A DNA stretch of 64,000 nt from Austwickia sp. TVS 96-490-7B (GCF_019331795.1 NZ_JAHPZL010000008.1:712397-776396); one strand, 5' to 3'; counted from the stretch's first letter, positions 52,781-62,145 are shown. Made by a program: numbers and translations. Notes: generated from the letters alone by a model not told the origin.

Positions 52781-54049
52781 GTGACGACCAGAGTCTTCGT
52801 GAGCCGACTCGCCAGTTTGAGCGTGTTCGACCCCCTTGGTGATCAGGTGGGGCGAGTCCGCGATGTCGTCGTGACCGTGACCACCACCAGGCGTCGACCA
52901 CGGGTGATCGGCATGACCGTCGAAGTGCCCGGACGACGGCGGGTATTTGTGCCGATGACCAGAGTCACCAGCGTCGAAGGCGGCCAGGTCGTCACGACCG
53001 GCCTGGTCAATATGCGCCGCTTCGAGCAACGTCCCAACGAGACCCTGCTGCTGGCAGAAGTCTTCGAACGATCTGTCATCGTGCGCGATCCGGACGGGGA
53101 CTACCGCGCCACCATCGAAGACATCGCCATCGAGCGCGAAGGCGCCCGAGACTGGGCCGTCGCACGAGCGTTTGTCCGCAAAGAAGAGACCGTCACCAGC
53201 CGATTCGGGTTACGTCGACGCCGCGGTGAAGCATTCACCGTCGCCATCGAAGAAGTCAAAGGACTTCTCACCGTCGACACGGAACAAGGCGCAGACAGAC
53301 TGCTCGAAAATTACGACGACCTCAAAGCCGCTGATTTGGCAGAGATCATCCACGATCTCCCCGTGGCCCGCCGCGCCCAAGTCGCAGCCGCCCTCGACGA
53401 CGAAAAACTCGCTGACGTCCTCGAGGAACTCCCCGAAGATCACCAAGTAGAGATCCTGGCAACGCTGGCCTCACACCGAGCGGCAGATGTGCTGGAAGCG
53501 ATGCAACCAGACGACGCCGCTGACCTCCTCTCCGAGCTCACCCCCGAAGCGCAAGAACGCTACCTGCAACTGATGGAGCCAGAAGAGGCCGAAGACATCC
53601 GGCGCCTCCTCACCTACGACGAGGACACCGCCGGCGGCCTCATGACCACCGAACCAGTCATCCTGCCTCCGGAAGCCACCATCGCCGAAGCCCTGGCCGT
53701 CGTCCGACGCGCAGAGATCTCTCCAGCGACCGCAGCGACTGTCTTTGTTTGCCGCTCCCCACTGGAAACACCGACCGGACGATATCTCGGGATGGTCCAC
53801 ATCCAACGCCTGCTCCGAGAACCCCCCCATGCCGCTGTCGGTTCGATCCTGGACAAGAGCGTCGACCCGGTCCGTCCCGACGCCTCTATCGGCACCATCA
53901 CCCGAGAAATGGCGACATACAACAACGTCTCCGTGCCGGTCGTCGACGACGATGGGCATCTGCTCGGCGCGGTGACCGTGGACGACCTACTCGACCACCT
54001 GCTGCCGGACGACTGGCGCGAGGACCGTCACGAGGTGACCGATGGCTGA
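52781..54049 (+). CDS. PRC-barrel/MgtE N-terminal/CBS domain protein without transport domain
   Basis: 422 residues from GTG 52781. A PRC-barrel-like beginning (GDQVGRVRDVVVTV) is followed by MgtE N-terminal repeats (LAEIIHDLP, LADVLEELPED, AADLLSELTPEA, about 180-275), and two CBS domains with GGLMTTEPVILPPEATI and VPVVDDDGHLLGAVTVDDLLDHLL. The five-helix magnesium channel domain of MgtE is absent, so this is a soluble sensor-like protein as in many actinobacteria (Rv1232c-like). It overlaps the DUF1003 gene by eight bases. Confidence 0.85.
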   Translation: MTTRVFVSRLASLSVFDPLGDQVGRVRDVVVTVTTTRRRPRVIGMTVEVPGRRRVFVPMTRVTSVEGGQVVTTGLVNMRRFEQRPNETLLLAEVFERSVIVRDPDGDYRATIEDIAIEREGARDWAVARAFVRKEETVTSRFGLRRRRGEAFTVAIEEVKGLLTVDTEQGADRLLENYDDLKAADLAEIIHDLPVARRAQVAAALDDEKLADVLEELPEDHQVEILATLASHRAADVLEAMQPDDAADLLSELTPEAQERYLQLMEPEEAEDIRRLLTYDEDTAGGLMTTEPVILPPEATIAEALAVVRRAEISPATAATVFVCRSPLETPTGRYLGMVHIQRLLREPPHAAVGSILDKSVDPVRPDASIGTITREMATYNNVSVPVVDDDGHLLGAVTVDDLLDHLLPDDWREDRHEVTDG

Positions 54050-54791
54050 CCCACGCCGCGACCCCTACCGCCTAGACCTACCCAGCGAATCCACCCGACG
54101 CACCTTCCGCCTCGGACTACCCCGACTCAACGGGGACCAGTTTGGCGTATTCGCCGAACGCTTTGCCCGCTATATGGGCACCGCGAAGTTCTTGCTGTGG
54201 ATGACCGTGTTTGTGGTCATCTGGGTCACTGTCAATCTCGTCGGAATATTCGGTCTCCAATTCGACCCCTACCCCTTTATCCTCCTTAATCTCTTCTTTT
54301 CAACCCAAGCCTCGTACGCCGCTCCCTTGATCCTGCTCGCACAAAACCGTCAAGACGATCGAGACCGCGTCGCGCTGGAACAAGACCGCGCCCGCGACGA
54401 ACGCAATCTTGCCGACACCGAATATCTGACCAGAGAAGTCGCCGCACTACGCATCGCGATGCGCGATATGGCGACCCGCGACTATCTCCGCTCCGAACTA
54501 CGCGGCCTTCTCGAAGAACTGGCCACAGCCACCACACAGCCCTGCCAACAGTGCGAAAAGTCCCGATCAGAACCCATCCCGGTCACCCCCCGGAAAACCA
54601 AGAAACACAAACGCGCCCACCAGCGGCCCCGTCACCATGACGACCACAACATCATCCTGCCCGCCCCCGCCACCGGGCGTACCCCCAGTGCCGACCCACT
54701 GGCCGACCAAGCCCGCGCCGTCTTGGCCGGGGAGCGGCCTGACGACCACGTTGACGAGCGATGGTCCGGCAAGCCCCCGACAGGCCGTTAA
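54042..54791 (+). CDS. DUF1003 membrane protein
   Basis: 249 residues. DUF1003 core: FLLWMTVFVVIWVTVNLVG, FDPYPFILLNLFFSTQASYAAP and LILLAQNRQDDRDR, two membrane helices joined by a short loop. A basic, His-rich tail (KTKKHKRAHQRPRHHDD) and a PCQQC pair follow. Partner of the preceding CBS/MgtE-like protein in many actinobacterial genomes (overlapping genes), so the two may form a membrane sensor complex; the function is unknown. Confidence 0.85.
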   Translation: MADPRRDPYRLDLPSESTRRTFRLGLPRLNGDQFGVFAERFARYMGTAKFLLWMTVFVVIWVTVNLVGIFGLQFDPYPFILLNLFFSTQASYAAPLILLAQNRQDDRDRVALEQDRARDERNLADTEYLTREVAALRIAMRDMATRDYLRSELRGLLEELATATTQPCQQCEKSRSEPIPVTPRKTKKHKRAHQRPRHHDDHNIILPAPATGRTPSADPLADQARAVLAGERPDDHVDERWSGKPPTGR

Positions 54792-54801
54792 GGTGACGAA
54801 C

Positions 54802-55932
54802 ATGGCTGTTGCCCCCACCAACGATGTCCTCCTCGCCGCGCTGGCCGAGGTTGAGGACCCCGAGATCCACCGCCCCATCACCGAGCTAGGAATGGTCGCC
54901 GACCTGTCGGTCACCGAATCCGGGGCCGTGACCGTCGAGATCCTGCTCACTGTCGCCGGTTGCCCGATGCGCGAGAAGATCACCACCGATGTCACCGCCG
55001 CCCTGACCGCCGTGGACGGTGTCACCGAGGTCACTGTGACGATGAACGTGATGAACGAAGAACAACGGGCCGAGTTACGCACCCGCCTGCGCGGCGGCAC
55101 CCCGGAACGAGAGATCCCGTTCGCTCGGCCTGAATCCCTCACCCGGGTCTATGCCATCGCCTCCGGCAAGGGCGGGGTAGGCAAGTCCTCCATCACCGCA
55201 AACCTGGCCGCGGCGCTCGCTGCTGACGGTTTGAAGGTCGGCGTTGTGGACGCCGATATCTATGGCTTCTCCATCCCCCGCATGTTGGGGGTCGACCATC
55301 CCCCCACACAGGTCGAAGACATGATCATGCCGCCGATGGCCTCCGGGGTGAAAGTCATTTCGGTCGGCATGTTTGTCCCAGACAATGCGCCCGTTGTCTG
55401 GCGTGGCCCGATGCTGCACCGCGCCCTCCAGCAGTTCCTTGCCGATGTCTACTGGGGCGACCTGGACATCCTGCTGCTGGACCTGCCCCCAGGCACCGGA
55501 GATGTCGCCATCTCGATCTCTCAGTTGATCCCCGGCTCGGAGATTGTCGTGGTCACCACCCCGCAACAAGCCGCTGCCGAGGTCGCCGAACGCGCCGGGT
55601 CAATCTCGGTGCAAACCCACCAACGACTCGTCGGTGTCATCGAAAACATGTCCTGGCTGGAGTTGCCTGATGGCACCCGACAGGAACTGTTTGGCAGCGG
55701 CGGTGGCCAAGCCGTCGCGGAGTCGCTGTCCACACTGATCGGGGCGCCAGTGCCATTGCTGGGCCAGATCCCCCTGGACCAGTCGCTGCGTGAAGGATCC
55801 GACGCTGGACGCCCGGTGGCTCTGCACGCTGCGGACTCCCCCGCTGGGATGGCGTTGCGCGACATCGCCCGCCAACTCGCCACTCGATCGCGCGGCCTTG
55901 CTGGCAAACGTCTCGGAGTCAATTTCTCCTGA
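54802..55932 (+). CDS. mrp: Mrp/ApbC P-loop ATPase, iron-sulfur carrier
   Basis: 376 residues from ATG 54802 with AAGGTG upstream. N-terminal MIP18/DUF59 domain (EVEDPEIHRPITELGM, LTVAGCPMREKI), then a deviant Walker A SGKGGVGKSS, DADIYGFSIPRMLG, DLPPGTGD and ENMSWLELPDG. The CxxC found in some homologues near the C-terminus is not present, a known variant. It assembles or delivers Fe-S clusters. It ends in a strong hairpin shared with tatB. Confidence 0.9.
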   Translation: MAVAPTNDVLLAALAEVEDPEIHRPITELGMVADLSVTESGAVTVEILLTVAGCPMREKITTDVTAALTAVDGVTEVTVTMNVMNEEQRAELRTRLRGGTPEREIPFARPESLTRVYAIASGKGGVGKSSITANLAAALAADGLKVGVVDADIYGFSIPRMLGVDHPPTQVEDMIMPPMASGVKVISVGMFVPDNAPVVWRGPMLHRALQQFLADVYWGDLDILLLDLPPGTGDVAISISQLIPGSEIVVVTTPQQAAAEVAERAGSISVQTHQRLVGVIENMSWLELPDGTRQELFGSGGGQAVAESLSTLIGAPVPLLGQIPLDQSLREGSDAGRPVALHAADSPAGMALRDIARQLATRSRGLAGKRLGVNFS

Positions 55933-55942
55933 GGTTTCACCC

Positions 55943-55978
55943 GTGATGGCCCCGCTCCACAGGGAGCGGGGCCATCAC
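55943..55978. terminator. Bidirectional hairpin between mrp and tatB
   Basis: Perfect 16-base arms (55943-55958, 55963-55978) and a four-base loop, between two convergent genes. Confidence 0.85.
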
Positions 55979-55998
55979 CATGATCAGCAGGGTCGTTC

Positions 55999-56379
55999 TC
56001 AGGTCGCGTCGACGTCGTACGGCGTGGGCCGAGTCGGGTCATGAGCGACATTCCCCTGACGGTGAGCCTTCGAATCACCAGTCATCGCACTCCCGGCCGA
56101 GGAGTCTGGCGATGACGTCGGTGATTTGTCCTCCAGGAGCACCTCCCGCACGATCCGACGCGGATCGTATTGACGCGGGTCATACGCCTTCCAGTCCACA
56201 TTGTCGAACTCCGGCCCCATCTGCTGGCGCAATTGGGTGCGCGCGCCATCAGCCATCTGACGCAGGTCACGCACCCAAGCCCGGAGACGAGCGACGTACG
56301 ACGGCAGCTTGTCCGGACCGATCAAGACGAACGCGATCACCATGATGATCACGAACTCCCAGCCATTGATATCGATCAC
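55999..56379 (-). CDS. tatB: TatB, twin-arginine translocase subunit
   Basis: 126 residues from GTG 56379. One N-terminal membrane helix (INGWEFVIIMVIAFVLIGPDKLP) followed by the amphipathic helix YVARLRAWVRDLRQMADG and a polar tail, with KAYDPRQYDPRRIVREVLLE typical of actinobacterial TatB. It acts with TatA and TatC in export of folded proteins. In mycobacteria tatB also lies just after the sigE locus. 94 bases separate it from sigE. Confidence 0.9.
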   Translation of the reverse strand: MIDINGWEFVIIMVIAFVLIGPDKLPSYVARLRAWVRDLRQMADGARTQLRQQMGPEFDNVDWKAYDPRQYDPRRIVREVLLEDKSPTSSPDSSAGSAMTGDSKAHRQGNVAHDPTRPTPYDVDAT

Positions 56380-56473
56380 GCCGTGCCCCTCGTCGTACAG
56401 GAACCGCTCCGTGGTGGCGGCGTTGTCATCCTGCCACGAGAGTCACCCAGGACCGTGGCCGAGCCACCTTTCC

Positions 56474-57082
56474 TCAGGCCAGCTGCGGTGAGGCAGACAG
56501 CCCAGGCAGACGAGTCGCCCGAGAGCGTTCCGACCGCGGAGCACGATGCGCCAATGCGGTGCGCAGCTGAGCTCGACCTCGATGGATTCGGGAACGCACC
56601 GTCCCCAATTTGATCCCCAAGGTGGCGGCAACCTCCTCGTAGGTCAATCCTTCGATATCGCACAACACCACGGCGGCCCGGAACTCGGGGGCCAACGCAT
56701 CCAGAGCGCGCTGAACATCGTCATCGAAGGTGCAGTCGTCGTAGGCCTGCTCTGGCCCGGGAGCCCGACTGGGCAGGCGTGCCGCTGACTCCTCAGCAAG
56801 CGCATCGAAACGGATACGTTGCTTACGCCGCATCCGATCCAAGAAAAGATTGGTGGTGATGCGGTGTAGCCATCCTTCGAAGGTCCCGGGTTGATACCGG
56901 TCGAGAGAACGGAAGACCCGCACAAAAACATCATGGGTCAGATCTTCGGCATCGTGTGGATTGCCGGTGAGGCGGTAAGCCAGGCGGTAAACACGGGCGG
57001 AATGGTCCCGCACCACCTCTTCCCATGTCGGCGCGACCCAGGAGTCGGCGACATCTGCGGGGGACGAGAAAGTGGAGTTCAC
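56474..57082 (-). CDS. sigE: SigE-type ECF sigma factor
   Basis: 202 residues from GTG 57082 (AAGGAT nine bases upstream); the open frame extends to 57238 but without a good start signal. Region 2: [22 protein letters not shown] and [20 protein letters not shown]. Region 4: [40 protein letters not shown]. It belongs to the mycobacterial SigE/Streptomyces SigE-like group controlling envelope stress. No anti-sigma gene (rseA) or htrA follows; tatB comes next. The divergent O-methyltransferase gene is the same neighbour as in M. tuberculosis. Confidence 0.88.
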   Translation of the reverse strand: MNSTFSSPADVADSWVAPTWEEVVRDHSARVYRLAYRLTGNPHDAEDLTHDVFVRVFRSLDRYQPGTFEGWLHRITTNLFLDRMRRKQRIRFDALAEESAARLPSRAPGPEQAYDDCTFDDDVQRALDALAPEFRAAVVLCDIEGLTYEEVAATLGIKLGTVRSRIHRGRAQLRTALAHRAPRSERSRATRLPGLSASPQLA

Positions 57083-57351
57083 GTGAAAATCCTTGATGTC
57101 TGAGACGGCTACCGAGTCGACCGTTAATGGTGAGAGTCGCACTCGGACGACTCCATCGTGCAAGAAAACCCTGGGAGTCCCCTGAATCGGGGATTCGTCT
57201 TTGCCTAGGATGCCGCCACCTGGCAACGACTGTGACATCTTCTATCGCGACGATCAGCGGGACGCTTCTTTCCTTTCGATACGGCGACGTAACGCGATCT
57301 GGCGGCCCGCCGACCAGGTCCAATCACCTGGTCGGCAAGTAGGCTTCCACC

Positions 57352-57984
57352 ATGAGCGCGCAGAAGGCGGCCTCCTGGGCCTACGCCGAGGACTTCGTGG
57401 GCGAAACACTGGCCCTGGAGAATGCGCGAGCCCGCGGTGAGCAGCTCGGCGCCACCCCCATCCTCCCCGGCACTGGAGCCACACTGCGATTGCTGGCCGC
57501 GGCGACCCGAGCCCGCGCCGTCGTCGAGATTGGCTCTGGGGCTGGCATTTCCGGGCTGTGGATTTTGGAGGGCATGCCCGCCGACGGCATCTTGACCACC
57601 ATCGAAGTGGAGCCAGAGCATGGCCGCATGGCAAAACAGGCCTTTCAGGAGGCCGGGGTGCCCCCGCAACGCACTCGAGTGATCACTGGGGATGCCCTCG
57701 ACGTCCTCCCTCGATTGACCGATCAGGCCTACGACATGGTGCACGTTGACGCCGCGAAACCGGACTATCCGGCCTATGTCGAACAAGCGATCAGGATTCT
57801 GCGACGCGGTGGCGTCCTGGCTATCAACAACATGCTGTGGCATGACCGTGTTGCAGATCCCGCGGTCCGGGACGAAACCACCACCATCGTGCGCGACCTG
57901 GGCAAACAGTTGCGTGACGATGAGCGAATTATCCCCACACTGCTTCCAGTGGGAGACGGCCTTTTTGCTGCGGTGAAGCGCTAA
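57352..57984 (+). CDS. SAM-dependent O-methyltransferase (Rv1220c-like)
   Basis: 210 residues. Methyltransferase_3 family: VVEIGSGAGISGLWIL (SAM-binding motif I), ILTTIEVEPEHGRMAKQAF (motif II), ITGDALDVLPRL and VHVDAAKPDYPAYVEQA. The metal-binding Asp of catechol O-methyltransferases is in VHVDAAK. Substrate unknown. Divergent from sigE; conserved pair in actinobacteria. Confidence 0.88.
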   Translation: MSAQKAASWAYAEDFVGETLALENARARGEQLGATPILPGTGATLRLLAAATRARAVVEIGSGAGISGLWILEGMPADGILTTIEVEPEHGRMAKQAFQEAGVPPQRTRVITGDALDVLPRLTDQAYDMVHVDAAKPDYPAYVEQAIRILRRGGVLAINNMLWHDRVADPAVRDETTTIVRDLGKQLRDDERIIPTLLPVGDGLFAAVKR

Positions 57985-58150
57985 CTCACGGCAGCTCAGC
58001 ACAGGTTGGAGCCTGCAGCCCGACGGAGCAATCACGGGAAAACAACAGCAGGGGCCCCGCGATATGCGGAACCCCTCCTGGAAAAACAATCGTGCCCCGC
58101 CCCTCGGCTACGCCAGATCGCTGAGGGAGCAGGATGGTCAACGCCGTGGC

Positions 58151-58327
58151 TCAGAGCGGAACGCTCTCGCAACCCTGGATGGCGCGCCCGAGGTCAGCAG
58201 CCTCATCAGGGGTCATCTCGACGACCAGCCGGCCACCGCCCTCAATAGGCATACGCACGATGATCGCGCGCCCCTCTTTGGTGACTTCCAGCGGCCCGTC
58301 GCCGGTGCGCGGCTTCATCGCGGCCAT
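58151..58327 (-). CDS. DUF3117 small protein
   Basis: 58 residues read on the minus strand: it begins MAAMKPRTGDGPLEVTKEG, continues IIVRMPIEGGGRLVVEMTP and ends CESVPL. This matches DUF3117, a very conserved small actinobacterial protein of unknown function. ATG 58327 has AAAGGGG five bases upstream. Typically near sigE and the O-methyltransferase gene, as here. Confidence 0.9.
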   Translation of the reverse strand: MAAMKPRTGDGPLEVTKEGRAIIVRMPIEGGGRLVVEMTPDEAADLGRAIQGCESVPL

Positions 58328-58546
58328 CTTTGCCCCTTTCTCAGGTTCTGGTGCACTGCAGGCTCATCGACATCCTCAGACGCCGTACGCTGCCGTCATG
58401 GTCGTCCACCAGACGCCCATCGTCGCAATCGTTCGCCCGACAAGGACCATTATCCCTTGCTGCTCTGGCCATGCGAAATCGGGGGCGGAATTCAGCTGAC
58501 AAGTCCGTCGATTCACCAGCCCTCAGGATCGGGGAAGGAACAGCCC

Positions 58547-59353
58547 ATGAACACCGTGCCTCTCACGGATGCACCGGTACGAATCATCCAGGACCACGGC
58601 GTGTCCACGGTGCAAATCCACCGACCAACCGCCATGAACGCCCTGGATATGGCCACCAAACATGCCTTACTGACCGCGTTAACTGATGTCGCCCAGGACG
58701 ACAACGTCCGTTGCGTGGTCCTCACTGGCGCTGGCCGTGCTTTCTGCGTGGGGCAAGACCTCCACGAACACGTCGCTGCCCTCACCGCCGATCATGAAGC
58801 CCTCGGCACCACAGTCACCGAGCACTACAACCCGATCGTCAGCTTGCTCGCCACGATGGACAAACCAGTCATCGCCGCGATCAACGGTGTCGCCGCCGGC
58901 GCTGGGATGGCCTTCGCCTTCGCGGCAGACCTGCGCGTGATGGCGGCGAGTGCTGGCATGAATCCGGCATTTGCTGGCATCGCCCTGTCCTGTGATTCAG
59001 GGACGTCGTATTGGCTGCCTCGATTGGTGGGCCCAGCCAGGGCTAAAGCTCTGCTGTTGCGGCCGCGCACTATCCCGGCTGACGAGTGCCTCCGCCTGGG
59101 GCTGATCGACCAGCTTGTCCCCGACGATGAGCTGGAATCTACGGTGGCTCAGCTGGCCAGCGATCTGGCAGCCGGCCCGACGCTCGCGTACGGCGCGCTA
59201 CGGCGTTCGGTGGCGTATGGTGCCGGTCACGATTTGGAGCAGACCTTGGAGTTTGAGGCACAGATGATGGCCCGGACCGGCGCGAGCGCTGATCATCGCG
59301 TTGCGGTGGAAGCTTTCTTGACGAAACAGGCCCCACAATTCAACGGTCGCTGA
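58547..59353 (+). CDS. Enoyl-CoA hydratase/isomerase family protein
   Basis: 268 residues from ATG 58547 with GGAAGGA upstream; the open frame begins at 58064 but overlaps the DUF3117 gene. Crotonase fold: HRPTAMNALDMATKHALL, LTGAGRAFCVGQDLHEH and AAINGVAAGAGMAFAFAAD form the oxyanion hole; GIALSCDSGTSYWLPRLVG follows. Asp replaces the second catalytic Glu, as in PaaG-type isomerases, so an isomerase for ring-1,2-epoxyphenylacetyl-CoA or a fatty acyl-CoA is possible. No paa genes are near. Confidence 0.82.
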   Translation: MNTVPLTDAPVRIIQDHGVSTVQIHRPTAMNALDMATKHALLTALTDVAQDDNVRCVVLTGAGRAFCVGQDLHEHVAALTADHEALGTTVTEHYNPIVSLLATMDKPVIAAINGVAAGAGMAFAFAADLRVMAASAGMNPAFAGIALSCDSGTSYWLPRLVGPARAKALLLRPRTIPADECLRLGLIDQLVPDDELESTVAQLASDLAAGPTLAYGALRRSVAYGAGHDLEQTLEFEAQMMARTGASADHRVAVEAFLTKQAPQFNGR

Positions 59354-59379
59354 CCTGTGTCCGCCACGTTCTGAGCGAT

Positions 59380-59419
59380 GACAGCGGCGTTCCACCCCGA
59401 GGGGTGAAACGCCGCTGTC
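59380..59419. terminator. Hairpin between the enoyl-CoA hydratase and mannosyltransferase genes
   Basis: 12-base perfect outer arms (59380-59391, 59408-59419), plus an inner CACCCC/GGGGTG stem; serves two convergent genes. Confidence 0.8.
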
Positions 59420-59437
59420 GTTGTCATGGTCCTGCGA

Positions 59438-60664
59438 TCACGGCGGAAAGTCGCTGGGGGGGACAAAACGCCACAGCTCGTATAACCACCACCATTGGGT
59501 GGCCAGGCCGAAGAGCACCCACCCGGCGGTGACCCCCCACCGGGAGAGCATCGCCATGGACGACCGCATCACGTCCTCGTTGCGCCGCCAGGCTGCGTCG
59601 ACGGCGATCGCTGCCCACGGAAAGCAAGGAAGAAGGTATCTGAACAAACTCGTCCCTGGATCGAGGACCACCGCCAGGTACAACGGATATGCCAGGATCC
59701 AGGCACGCAACACCGGAGATAGCTGGGCCGCCCAGGGCCCCACAGCGACCCCGATGATCAGCACGACGGCCGCCACCAGAGCCCACGGTCCAGCCGGGCC
59801 GAAGAGGTAGTCCGCAATTCCCACCCAGGGTTTCAGCGGCACAATGTCTTGGCCGTACCGCCAGGTTCCCATGGTGTCGGTGTAGGCGGTGCGTACCCCG
59901 GTCCCCCACCAGGCGATGACTGGCCAGGTCAATCCCGCCAATCCGCATCCGACCACAGCGGCTGCCATCCCGCCGTACTCGCTACGGGAGATCGGTTGGG
60001 CTTCGCGGCGGCGCCAGCGGACGAAGACCGCAACGAGCGCGACGATCCCTAAAGGTACGGCGATGGGGCGGGCCAAGCCGGTCAGGACGGCGATCCCTGC
60101 AGCAGGCCACCATCGTTGCCGTTCTAGGAAATATAGAACTGCTGCTAGCAGCAGGATCGCCAGGCTTTCGGTGTAGGCCACTTGGAGCACCGGCGACGGC
60201 GCGCAGGTAGACCAGACGGCGGTCGCTGCGATCGCTCCCCCTGTGCCGATGTGAGCGCGCAATATTACGGCGATGAGCAGGGCGGCAGCGCCGCCGAGGA
60301 CCAGCGCCAGCATGGCCCCAGTGATCGCGAAGGGTGCCCCGGTGATCGCCATGAAGGCGCGGGTGAGGAAGGGGAATAGGGGATAGAACGCCCAGGCGTT
60401 TTGTTGCAACTGGCCGAGTTCGTCACGAGGCAACACTGGTGGGTAGCCCTGGGTGGCGATCTCTTTGTACCAGCCAGCATCCCAGAGCCCGACGATGGTG
60501 TCATAGCGCACGTCGGGCCCGGTCCAGCTCACGGGGACTTGGTAGTGGGTGAGCTCGACGAGCAGTAAAGCGCTAAATCCTCGGGCCAGGAGGTACACGG
60601 CCAGGATCACCATCGCGAAGCGATGTGATTCCTGCAGCCTCACCCGCCACCAGGCGGGCGCCAT
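59438..60664 (-). CDS. PIG-V-like polyprenol-dependent mannosyltransferase
   Basis: 408 residues from ATG 60664, overlapping the previous stop (TGATG). About ten membrane helices. The first extracytoplasmic loop carries WDAGWYKEIATQGYP, in which the acidic residue is the catalytic site of GT-C enzymes, and NAWAFYPLFPFL, a PIG-V feature. It uses polyprenyl-phosphate mannose for a lipid or wall glycan. Coupled to the DivIVA-domain gene. Confidence 0.8.
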   Translation of the reverse strand: MAPAWWRVRLQESHRFAMVILAVYLLARGFSALLLVELTHYQVPVSWTGPDVRYDTIVGLWDAGWYKEIATQGYPPVLPRDELGQLQQNAWAFYPLFPFLTRAFMAITGAPFAITGAMLALVLGGAAALLIAVILRAHIGTGGAIAATAVWSTCAPSPVLQVAYTESLAILLLAAVLYFLERQRWWPAAGIAVLTGLARPIAVPLGIVALVAVFVRWRRREAQPISRSEYGGMAAAVVGCGLAGLTWPVIAWWGTGVRTAYTDTMGTWRYGQDIVPLKPWVGIADYLFGPAGPWALVAAVVLIIGVAVGPWAAQLSPVLRAWILAYPLYLAVVLDPGTSLFRYLLPCFPWAAIAVDAAWRRNEDVMRSSMAMLSRWGVTAGWVLFGLATQWWWLYELWRFVPPSDFPP

Positions 60665-61059
60665 CACGACGGAGAGCCTGGCGTCGACTCTGGCGTTGCT
60701 GGGGTAGATAAGGGATCATCTGGTCGGTCGGGGACTGGCTCTGGTGCGGTGTGCCAGGCTTGGCCTTGACCTTCGAGGTGGGCGGTGAGCACCGCGATCC
60801 GTTCGTCACGGGCGTCGAGCTGCTCAGCGATCCGGTCGAGCACGGCATCGACCTGATCCATCCGATAGCCGCGCGCGGCTCGGTCGAAGCGCAGCGCTGC
60901 GACATCAGCGCGGGTGATCTCGTCACCGGTCAATAGCTCATGGCCAGTGGTGTGCACCGGTGGTGGCATCGCCACGCTCATGTCGGTGCCGACCCGCCCA
61001 CTGGCGAGCGCCGCGACCGCACCGGCCAACAGGACGACAAGAACACACAGAAGGACCAT
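60664..61059 (-). CDS. Small membrane-anchored DivIVA-domain protein
   Basis: 131 residues. One N-terminal membrane helix (VLLCVLVVLLAGAVAALAS) and a DivIVA-like coiled segment (LRFDRAARGYRMDQVDAVLDR, about 58-78), then a Pro/Asp-rich tail. Proteins of this type are conserved in actinobacteria and usually lie beside envelope glycosylation genes. Probably localises to the pole or septum; function unknown. A GTG one codon earlier is an alternative start. Confidence 0.75.
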   Translation of the reverse strand: MVLLCVLVVLLAGAVAALASGRVGTDMSVAMPPPVHTTGHELLTGDEITRADVAALRFDRAARGYRMDQVDAVLDRIAEQLDARDERIAVLTAHLEGQGQAWHTAPEPVPDRPDDPLSTPATPESTPGSPS

Positions 61060-61119
61060 CACGGTTCTGATGGTGCCATGCCGAGATGGATCTCTTCTCG
61101 CCGGTTCCTGAGTCTTCGG

Positions 61120-61150
61120 GCCGGGACAGGGGTGATGCCCCGGTCCCGGC
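61120..61150 (-). terminator. Hairpin after oxyR
   Basis: Stem GCCGGGAC/GTCCCGGC with inner GGGG/CCCC and one mismatch, directly after the oxyR stop codon. Confidence 0.75.
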
Positions 61151-61155
61151 CGCGG

Positions 61156-62061
61156 TTAGCTGAGTGGAGTGACGTGCGGGACATCTCTCAAGACCTGGGC
61201 GACCTCGCCAAGCAGTGCGGCATCGACGTGGGTGGCGCGTCGGACCAGTGCCACCTGCCGATGGGGGGTGGGCGCGGCTAGCTCTTTGAGCACCACTCCA
61301 GGGTGAGCGGGGACAGGAGCGCTGACTGAGAGCCGTGGCAGCAAGGTCAGCCCAGCTCCGGTGGCCACCATGTGGCGCAGCGTTTCCAAGCTGGTGGCAC
61401 GGAAACCGCCGCGTTCCCGACCGCCGCCGCGGGCGCAGACGTCAAGGGCCTGTTCACGCAGGCAGTGGCCATCTTCGAGAAGGAGCAGTTCTTGCCCAGA
61501 GAGGACGTCGACGGGGAGTGGCTCCTCGGCGTGGGCGAGACGATGGTCTGGCGGGATGGCCAGGAGGAAGTCTTCTTGGAAGACGGGCTCACAGATGAGC
61601 CCGTCTTCCCCGACGGGTGTGGCGAGGACGGCTGCGTCGAGAGCGCCGCTGCGCAGTTGGTCGATCAGCGCGGGGCTTTTTTCCTCAACGAGAAGAAGTT
61701 CAAGGCGGGGGAAGCGGGCACGCAACCGGTCCATGACATGTGGCAGCAGATACGGCGCGAGTGTGGGGAATAGTCCCAACCGCAAGACACCCGCTTCGGG
61801 GTCGGCGACGGCTTTGGCGATCCGGCGGATCTGGTCAGCGTCGTCAAGAAGATGGCGGGCCCGGACGACCACTTCGGCGCCAGCGGGGGTGAGTAGCACT
61901 GATCGAGATCCGCGTTCGACCAGGGGGACGCCCAGCTCGGTTTCGAGTTTTTTGATCTGGGTGGACAGGGTGGGCTGGCTGACGTAGCAGGCGGCGGCGG
62001 CTCGCCCAAAGTGGCGATGGTCGGCCAGGGCGACGAGGTATTCAAGGTCGCGCAGGTTCAT
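61156..62061 (-). CDS. oxyR: OxyR, LysR-type hydrogen peroxide sensor
   Basis: 301 residues from ATG 62061 (GGAAGAG eight bases upstream); a start at 62088 would lie in the hairpin before the gene. LysR helix-turn-helix: FGRAAAACYVSQPTLSTQI. The redox loop LLEDGHCLREQALDVC holds the two cysteines that form a disulfide on peroxide exposure. It probably activates ahpF, transcribed in the same direction just upstream, and itself. A terminator-like hairpin lies between the two genes. Confidence 0.92.
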   Translation of the reverse strand: MNLRDLEYLVALADHRHFGRAAAACYVSQPTLSTQIKKLETELGVPLVERGSRSVLLTPAGAEVVVRARHLLDDADQIRRIAKAVADPEAGVLRLGLFPTLAPYLLPHVMDRLRARFPRLELLLVEEKSPALIDQLRSGALDAAVLATPVGEDGLICEPVFQEDFLLAIPPDHRLAHAEEPLPVDVLSGQELLLLEDGHCLREQALDVCARGGGRERGGFRATSLETLRHMVATGAGLTLLPRLSVSAPVPAHPGVVLKELAAPTPHRQVALVRRATHVDAALLGEVAQVLRDVPHVTPLS

Positions 62062-62085
62062 GGGTGGTCTCTTCCGTGGGATGTC

Positions 62086-62132
62086 CACCCGGGGGTCGAT
62101 GTTCCCGTGCCGTGGTCATCGACCCCCGGGTG
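62086..62132 (-). terminator. Hairpin between ahpF and oxyR
   Basis: Perfect 16-base arms (62086-62101, 62117-62132) with a 15-base loop. It makes ahpF largely separate from oxyR, so oxyR expression would depend on partial read-through or a promoter inside this interval. Confidence 0.8.
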
Positions 62133-62145
62133 TGTGACGGCGGCC

